From positions 62,001 to 126,000 of the forward strand of contig DFCS01000011.1 in assembly GCA_002367105.1 (NCBI GenBank): a DNA stretch of 64,000 nucleotides. The letters run 5' to 3'. Positions 59,301 through 64,000 of this stretch are shown here, piece by piece. The notes beneath the pieces are model-generated. The model had not been told where the DNA came from. It saw nothing but the letters and a program-made list of their open reading frames with translations, and did no database searches. The DNA comes from Hungatella sp. UBA3048 (lineage in GTDB: Bacteria; Bacillota; Clostridia; Lachnospirales; Lachnospiraceae). Position numbers and translations under genes: made by a program. Numbering within the stretch: the stretch's first letter is position 1; the number at the start of each line of letters is the position of its first letter.

Positions 59301-60431
59301 ATCCGTATGTGCGGTTTTCGGCACTTGCAGGCTGAGTTCCACAACAGGCAGCACCTCAATATTTGCCTTGCCGAAAAACTCCCGGCTGGATTCATCAAAG
59401 GCCGTGGCTTTCAAGGTGTATTTCCCTTTGTCCTTTAATTGAATGGAACCGCCTGCATTGGTCAGCGTACCGGTAACAGTATCCGCCCAGCTTATTTCAT
59501 TCCCGTCTTTGTAAATATGCCAGTTAAGCTGCTGCTTTACATTCTCGGAAAGCGCGGTGCTGACGGTAAACGTCTGATCGGTATGGGCATACGGCTCTGC
59601 GGTCACGGCAATTTCATACACCGGATAGATGATAACGGTCTTGGTAAAAGTATAGGTACTGCCGCCATAGTTCTTTGCGGCAGCGGTAAAAAGGTAGTTT
59701 CCGGGTTTCGTAATCGTGATTTTCCCGCCGTTCTTATCCAATGTACCTTTGAGAAAATCACTTTCCTTGGTGTCACTGCCGTCCTGCGCAACCGCCCATT
59801 CCAGCGATTTTACATTGCGCAGGACTGTTTTTATCTCAAATTCCGTCCCGGCATGGCTGTATTCCGGGGTGATGATTTCTACCGCTGCGGCGGGGTAGCT
59901 GACAAGACCACCGCTGGAGCCGCTGTCATCGTCATCATCGGAGCTGTCAGGGGGTGTGGGTTTTACCGGTTCTGTCGGCTTCACCGGTTTGATGGGATCC
60001 GTTGGCTTCACCGGAACCGTGGGAGTTGGTGTAGGCTGCACAGGTGTCACCGGCACAGACGGGTCAGCCGGTTTCGGCGTTGGAGTAACCGGCTTGGGAG
60101 TGACAGACGGCTTAGTGGGCTTTGATGTGCTGTTGTTTTCCTGTCCGTCCTGTATTTCCGTTGATTTGCCAGCCTCCGGTTTTTCATCAGGGTCAGAAGA
60201 ATCAGATGAGGTATCAGATTTATTGCTGCTCTCCCTATCTTTGGGGAGAGTCACGGCTTCCTCATCGGGAAGTGCGATTGGATGATTAGGTTCGTCCGTA
60301 ACTGCCGGACGGTTATCCGACTGACGGAGCTGCATGGAGCAGCTCCCGATACCGGCGATTAAAATAAGTAGGGCGATTATGGATAGCACCACAACCACCC
60401 TTTTGGTTTGAGGGTTCATTTTTTTCTTCAT
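56370..60431 (-). CDS. 1353-residue repeat surface protein (lipoprotein-like)
   Basis: N-terminus MKKKMNPQTK with hydrophobic 12-27 and IGSC at 28-31, a possible lipobox. Residues about 45-175 are Pro/Thr/Ser/Asp-rich (wall-spanning). Then nine beta repeats of about 85-90 residues marked by (A/T)HTD and (N/T)(N/E)GG(S/K)(I/V)RF, followed by three Ig-like repeats with STDPDGD and N(S/A)APTKP, and a unique C-terminal domain of about 100 residues. No LPxTG. Likely an adhesin or transfer-surface protein aiding donor-recipient contact. Its ATG overlaps the stop of the upstream gene. Confidence 0.8.
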   Translation of the reverse strand: MKKKMNPQTKRVVVVLSIIALLILIAGIGSCSMQLRQSDNRPAVTDEPNHPIALPDEEAVTLPKDRESSNKSDTSSDSSDPDEKPEAGKSTEIQDGQENNSTSKPTKPSVTPKPVTPTPKPADPSVPVTPVQPTPTPTVPVKPTDPIKPVKPTEPVKPTPPDSSDDDDDSGSSGGLVSYPAAAVEIITPEYSHAGTEFEIKTVLRNVKSLEWAVAQDGSDTKESDFLKGTLDKNGGKITITKPGNYLFTAAAKNYGGSTYTFTKTVIIYPVYEIAVTAEPYAHTDQTFTVSTALSENVKQQLNWHIYKDGNEISWADTVTGTLTNAGGSIQLKDKGKYTLKATAFDESSREFFGKANIEVLPVVELSLQVPKTAHTDTPAVITAETKELGELSVNWSVTKDGQETALSDCAEGTPDATGGSLRFKEKGVHALTAAVTDISGRVFSDTEEIKVYPVAAISFTLPETAHTDKAVTVSVTSSELQDKKAEWTILHNGKSVPLAEVLEGTLTNEGGSVRFLKKGSFILKATLTDETERTYTHEDSIVVYPVAETGFYLPEKTHTDTTVEVKTSFKEADGLSAVWSLTKAGKAIPLADGYVGTLDDNGGKIRFKSVGIYELTATVTDNTGRSFTYTAPVTVYPVITVSMELTKETHTDRTAAASVKLTNAGTLPVSWSMEKGGIPVIAENTLTNEGGTISFTEKGDYTVTAAVTDEAGRTFSDSKNVKVHPVPNIAFDLAEAVHTDDMLSVNTVLTDMEGLTAVWYVDNTYGFQDWDTYVDGKLTNNGGSIRFKRAGVYDLQARVTDPTGRVFLFNSGKIEVLPVLLLSFELPDNGYTDMQIDLRTRGNNNVLPVEWTLMKNGEVIPLDQAVSGTLNAQGGKIRFPKVGEYRLTASMTDALGRVFSYSGKISIYPLYNCNFSMPSTIHTGQSFAVNMGSDVKLNGKSMAWTLTKDGKVATVSEFFKGDLANNGGTVHVDVSGSYTLTATITDELDRAFTAVQTITVTNSAPTKPTLTANVTRTYSNGKFLVNLTVASTDPDGDPVTYEFDGKAADNYYALGRHTVKVRAKDEFDGVSDWTASTFTVSNAAPSKPTIHASVTRTVKSGKFLVNLSASSTDPDGDTVSYEYQNKAADNYYPSGTHTVQVRAKDSYGGVSEWEQTTFTISNSAPTTPVITRTPSGNSVAPGTAVTIRASSTDPDGDAITYVWEGRNSETRTYPLGKNVVRVKAVDSTGAESSWAAIIFFVADPNRGGGMTLTGPDSTIIEEGIQGATITNYTFTVPPVSGHSGQDFGRVRGYNIRTGAWDQLDYGTTSNGITFTRNLTPGVYSKLEMYYYTNHSCMYNKSNITYSVEFYFE

Positions 60432-61807
60432 TATAAATCCTCCCGATTATATTCATTTTCCTGTTCAGGGTCATAGCCCTGTTCGTCTTGCGGCAGCATA
60501 CATTCCGCTTTGTGAATGATCTTATCAAGTAAATGGCTGCGGTCAGGGTCATTTTCCATTCCAGCCTGCACCGCCAGAAAACAGATTTCCCGCATTTCCT
60601 CCGTTGTAAAAAGCGGAGTACAGTCCTGTTTGAAATACTGCAAAATAGAGCGTTCTTCTGTGGTCATTCCAAATAAGGCCCCTCTGAAATGGTTTTCCTG
60701 ATAAGCCTCCCTTCCAACAACCAGCTCCTTGGAGCCGTCCGGGGAAAGGGCATAGCAGGTAAGACCGTGCATTACCGCTTTTTCCGCGTCCATCGGACCG
60801 GTCAGAATCAAATCATCGGCGGTATAGCCGTAATCGTGGAGCCGGTCATGCTCCAGCCGTTTGACATAAGTATCAACGTCCATGGGTTCGGCGGCATTCC
60901 AAAACAGGCCGTGTGCTTCGACAGCGGCATAGGACAGCGCATAGGGGTCTGCTACACGAAAAGCTACCCGTTCCACTGTTCCGTACCGCTGGAGAATGGA
61001 CTGAAAGTTCTGGTCGTACTCCTGATAAGAAAAGGTGCGCACATCATTGGGATTTTTGAATACGATTTCCACCGCAGACGGTTCAAAGGAGTGGGTGCAG
61101 AGATAATCTAAATGCTTCTGATAATCCATCTCCACAATATCGCCCATAACTGTTTCATCCCGCATCCCCTTCAGCTCGATCCAAAAGGTTTTGACACGCT
61201 CGCTTTTGTTTCCGGCACCATAATAATCCCATGTGTTGTGTTGACTGGTTCTGCGGATATAGACCTCCGACTCCGCAAAGCACCAAGTTCCGCCACTCCG
61301 ACTCATCCAGAAGAAACGCCTTTCGGCATTGCGCTCGGCGGCGGCATTCCGCAGCTTTTCCACATCATATCGAAAATCCGACTGGTAGTAATCCGTGTTC
61401 TGCTCCATAATTTTTTGCAGGGTTTCCAGCACATCTACATTCAGAAAGCTGGCATTGCTGCGCAGGGCATAGCCCTGCCCCTTTAATGTATCCCTCAGTT
61501 CCGCCATAATCTGCTCTCTGGAACCACGGACAGAGCAGCCGTTATGCCTGTTTTTCTCCGCAAAATTCTCGCCCATATCTACCGCAAACAAACGAAGACC
61601 ATTGCTGTGAGGCAGGACAAAGTGGCAGATGGATTCCTGCTGTTCCTCACCGGATGGCACTGCTTCAAAAATTTCTCGCAGATTTTCCTCCGCTGCGATG
61701 GTGTTTTGCCGGATTTCATGAATTTTTTCACGGGGCAAGGTCAGCGTCCACAGGGAAAAATCATCCGAGCCAAATTTGGCCAGGGTGTTGATCTGGCTAT
61801 ATTCCAT
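60431..61807 (-). CDS. Hypothetical ICE protein related to family P at its C-terminus
   Basis: 458 residues from ATG 61807 (AGGAGG upstream). INTLAKFGSDDFSLWTLTLP opens; LEHDRLHDYGYTADDLILTG and a late CTPLFTTEEMREICFLAVQA, then KIIHKAECMLPQDE resemble the LF..EE...KIE..LP tail of the paralogues at 43963, 44659 and 61797. Soluble. Function unknown. Confidence 0.6.
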   Translation of the reverse strand: MEYSQINTLAKFGSDDFSLWTLTLPREKIHEIRQNTIAAEENLREIFEAVPSGEEQQESICHFVLPHSNGLRLFAVDMGENFAEKNRHNGCSVRGSREQIMAELRDTLKGQGYALRSNASFLNVDVLETLQKIMEQNTDYYQSDFRYDVEKLRNAAAERNAERRFFWMSRSGGTWCFAESEVYIRRTSQHNTWDYYGAGNKSERVKTFWIELKGMRDETVMGDIVEMDYQKHLDYLCTHSFEPSAVEIVFKNPNDVRTFSYQEYDQNFQSILQRYGTVERVAFRVADPYALSYAAVEAHGLFWNAAEPMDVDTYVKRLEHDRLHDYGYTADDLILTGPMDAEKAVMHGLTCYALSPDGSKELVVGREAYQENHFRGALFGMTTEERSILQYFKQDCTPLFTTEEMREICFLAVQAGMENDPDRSHLLDKIIHKAECMLPQDEQGYDPEQENEYNREDL

Positions 61808-62468
61808 ATTCGTCCTCCTGTTCCTGTGCATTCTCCTGCGTAATGACTTCCGGTGGCAGATTGTCCTCCAGCTTTTCTATAACGGTATGCAGTTCCTGTT
61901 CGCTCTCAAAGGTCAGGTCATCGTCATTCTTTCCGCGAAATATACAGGACTGGTACATAACCGTTATTTCTTCCGCTGTGAAAAGCTGGTTCTCGTCAAT
62001 CAGACCGGAGCGCACGGTAAAATCCTTCAAAGCGCCCTCGTAGTTGGTTTCGTAGTAGTGTCCGAGGGTCACGCCGGTGCGGTCATAGTCGTACTGCCAT
62101 GTAACAAAGCGGATTTCATTGTCTGGGGACTGCTTGGCGGCAAGAAGATGATTGCCAAACTCCGAAATCAAGCGGAAATCCCGAACACCCTCGCAATCCA
62201 GCGGCTTTGCGTTCAGATACAGGTCATAGCGATTTTTCAGGTCTAACAGCAGACTGTGAAGCTCATTCCGTTCTTCCACAAAAGGGCTGTCTCGCCAGAA
62301 ATGCATAGCGCCAGTCTTTTCAAACCGGCAGATTTCCTCCTGTCTCTTAAATGCGGTTAGCAGTAGCTTGGGGTCGTGTTCATCCGATTCTTTGCGGACA
62401 GAGTATCCCATGGCGACTGCCTTTTTTGAAAAAAGCTCTGCCAGTTCCGGGGTAATATCATGTTTCAA
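61797..62468 (-). CDS. Paralogous ICE protein, family P (member 3)
   Basis: 223 residues. GALKDFTVRSGLIDENQLFT, followed by VIEKLEDNLPPE, aligns with members 1 and 2 (RSGL..E..LF and KIE..LP). The N-terminus differs. The stop overlaps the next gene's start by 11 bases. Function unknown. Confidence 0.6.
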   Translation of the reverse strand: MKHDITPELAELFSKKAVAMGYSVRKESDEHDPKLLLTAFKRQEEICRFEKTGAMHFWRDSPFVEERNELHSLLLDLKNRYDLYLNAKPLDCEGVRDFRLISEFGNHLLAAKQSPDNEIRFVTWQYDYDRTGVTLGHYYETNYEGALKDFTVRSGLIDENQLFTAEEITVMYQSCIFRGKNDDDLTFESEQELHTVIEKLEDNLPPEVITQENAQEQEDEYGI

Positions 62469-62531
62469 AAAAATCTCTCCTTTCCGGGTATTGCATGGTA
62501 TAATTTAGATAAAAAAGTAAGGAGTATTGCT

Positions 62532-62963
62532 ATGGATACAGAGAATCCAAACGGCTTGCTGCCGATTGCACTGGACGCTGTTGTACTGGAATGCAGGGAC
62601 GCTGCGGCTTTATCCGATTTTTATATCCGGCTTCTTGGCTGGAGGAAAAACCATGTGGAAGAAAACGAATGGACAGATATTATTTCTCCCTCCGGCGGTG
62701 TGAGAATCGCCTTTCAGCAAAACCCGGATTATATCCCGCCTGTATGGCCGGATGAACCGGGCGCACAGCAGCAAATGGCACATTTGGACTTTACCGTACA
62801 GAATCAGGAACAATTGGAGCTTGCAGTACAGCACGCTCTTTCCTGCGGTGCGGTAAAGGCTGGTGTCCAATATGGGGAAGCTGTTTTGCCGGAAAGTGAA
62901 TCCTTATGGATTACGCTGCTGGACCCGGCAGGACATCCCTTTTGCTTTGTCATTTGGTCTTGA
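62532..62963 (+). CDS. VOC-family protein (glyoxalase-like)
   Basis: 143 residues from ATG 62532 (AAGGAG upstream). LDAVVLECRDAAALSDFYIR, then LLGWRKNHVEEN and AHLDFTVQNQEQLELAVQHA and LDPAGHPFCFV show the VOC/glyoxalase fold of the Glyoxalase_6 type. Lone plus-strand gene between minus-strand units, probably cargo. Confidence 0.8.
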   Translation: MDTENPNGLLPIALDAVVLECRDAAALSDFYIRLLGWRKNHVEENEWTDIISPSGGVRIAFQQNPDYIPPVWPDEPGAQQQMAHLDFTVQNQEQLELAVQHALSCGAVKAGVQYGEAVLPESESLWITLLDPAGHPFCFVIWS

Positions 62964-62992
62964 GGTTTGAATCTCACTTCATGATGATTGCT

Positions 62993-64000
62993 TTACCTGT
63001 CAAATTCGTTATCCTCCTTATCTTCGGCTGCGTACACAGAAACTTTTTCCGGCTCAAAGCCCTGACCCGCAATGTTGGTGAACCACTGTGACATAAAATC
63101 CTTCAAATCCTGTACCATCGACGGCTTTGCCTGTGCCGTTTCATAAAAAAGCCCTATATCGTCCTGCAAGAACGATGTAGGGTGAATGGAAAGGTTCTGT
63201 TTGTCAATGGTAAAGGTGATTTCCGGGTCGCGCATGGCGTCCCCGTTTTGTGTGTAATAATGGGCGATGCTGTACTCACCGCCGCCGATGGCCTCCAGCA
63301 CCAAATCCTCAAAACCGTCGCTTTTCAGCTTCATGTAATAGGCATACCCCTCCAGAATGGGGCTTGCGAATACCGCCAGTTTCTGATACAGCTTTTGTTC
63401 CAAGGTGAACCGTACGGGTGGATGCTGTGTCCTGACGGCTGTGCTTTCCTCGCCGTTTGATTCTTTCGGTGCCTCCGTGTCATCCTCATCCGGCTCTAAA
63501 ATCTCATCGGTACTGTCCTTAAACTCTAAGGCAAGGTCAAGCTCCACCTTTTTCCGCTGGAGCTGCGCCAGCTTTTCCTCACTGTGAAACGGCTTCTGGC
63601 TTTCCAGCTTCGCCGCCTCAAGCTGCCGGTGCAAATCCGCAAGCTCACCTTTTGAAACTTCTAAATCTCCTGCAATATGCTCCGCCAGATTTTCGATACG
63701 GGTAATGTTGCCAAGGGCCGACTCTCCCATATCGGTGGCATAGCTGCGCTGTCCGTCCAAAACAATCCGAACGGTGCTCATCAAGCCCCGGTGCAAAGAA
63801 ACCGAAAAGCCCGCATAGCTGCCCATATCCAGCGTATCGCCTGTTTGCCGCCCCAAATTGCGGGCGCGTACCATAAAATGCTCGGCAGCCTTGGTTCGCT
63901 CGTCATGGACTCTGCCGTCAACCACCATCTGAAACTCTGCCGGTTTATTCTGCCGGTAGGCTTCGAGGTCAGCGGTCATTTTTACTATCTTCTTTTCTGT
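62993..64000 (-). CDS. C-terminal part of a SNF2/DNA-methylase giant ICE protein (cut by window end)
   Basis: The frame is open to 64000, so the protein starts outside the window; an ATG at 63979 is probably internal. ADLEAYRQNKPAEFQMVVDG, then GSYAGFSVSLHRGLMSTVRI, and GNITRIENLAEHI with EDLHRQLEAAKLESQKPFHS match, from memory, the C-terminal region of the very large SNF2-helicase/N6-methylase proteins of Firmicutes ICEs. The tail EDNEFDR ends Asp-Arg. A later domain (200-320) is probably an added accessory part. Confidence 0.7.
   Translation of the reverse strand, partial: TEKKIVKMTADLEAYRQNKPAEFQMVVDGRVHDERTKAAEHFMVRARNLGRQTGDTLDMGSYAGFSVSLHRGLMSTVRIVLDGQRSYATDMGESALGNITRIENLAEHIAGDLEVSKGELADLHRQLEAAKLESQKPFHSEEKLAQLQRKKVELDLALEFKDSTDEILEPDEDDTEAPKESNGEESTAVRTQHPPVRFTLEQKLYQKLAVFASPILEGYAYYMKLKSDGFEDLVLEAIGGGEYSIAHYYTQNGDAMRDPEITFTIDKQNLSIHPTSFLQDDIGLFYETAQAKPSMVQDLKDFMSQWFTNIAGQGFEPEKVSVYAAEDKEDNEFDR

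Noticed and set aside
56370..60431. Tandem repeat locus as non-coding satellite
   Set aside because: Repeats are in one continuous reading frame and diverge by codon-preserving changes typical of protein domains.

Overview
The window looks like mobile DNA from a gut-type Clostridia (Firmicutes, Lachnospiraceae/Oscillospiraceae-like). Evidence: AGGAGG-type ribosome sites, ATG/GTG/TTG starts, overlapping operons, and families typical of integrative conjugative elements (ICEs) in these bacteria (MobL relaxase, TnpW, TnpX-type serine recombinase, DUF6809, DUF3846/DUF4314, DUF4320, DUF6133). No rRNA, tRNA or CRISPR array was seen. This is read by eye; no database search was possible.

1-4.3 kb: a patchwork of small hypothetical genes, three tandem DUF6809 paralogues, a small ribbon-helix-helix (RHH) regulator with an operator-like promoter, long hairpins, and a truncated XRE regulator. 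It shares a 25-bp palindrome (acttcgggccaa-n-ttggcccgaagt) and an intergenic module with the next element.

5.02-15.54 kb: a 10.5-kb TnpX-type element inserted into an aminoglycoside-phosphotransferase-like (APH-like) gene. The two halves of that gene lie at 15540-16121 (N-terminal) and 4609-5024 (C-terminal) and rejoin in frame across a shared 5-bp core (TGTCC). The element carries MobC, an HTH protein, a two-component system, a DUF308 membrane protein, an ABC exporter, two sigma-like regulators, TnpW and the recombinase. Upstream of the broken gene is a 21-codon leader peptide with attenuator-like hairpins.

16.4-50.4 kb: a conjugation module, almost all on the minus strand. The long operon mixes type IV secretion parts (VirD4, VirB2-like, VirB6-like, PrgI/VirB3-like, VirB4, C39 cell-wall peptidase) with a nearly complete Tad pilus set (prepilin peptidase, CpaB, TadZ, CpaF/TadA, TadB, TadC, pseudopilins). 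Three orphan DNA methyltransferases sit in the middle. A divergent XRE repressor (43.6 kb) and a MerR/TipAS gene (41.5-42.4 kb) lie beside it. MobL relaxase, an RHH relaxosome protein and a hairpin-rich oriT candidate follow (45.3-50.4 kb).

50.5-64 kb: plus-strand cargo (VOC, ASCH-like, Gp37/Gp68-like), then minus-strand accessory genes: HipA-like kinase, DUF3991/Toprim, DUF3846/DUF4314 (frameshifted), a 1353-residue repeat surface protein, paralogous hypothetical proteins, and the C-terminus of an apparent SNF2/methylase giant protein cut by the window end. Several unrelated accessory proteins end in an acidic tail finishing Glu/Asp-Arg, encoded with different Arg and stop codons: a candidate shared C-terminal signal.
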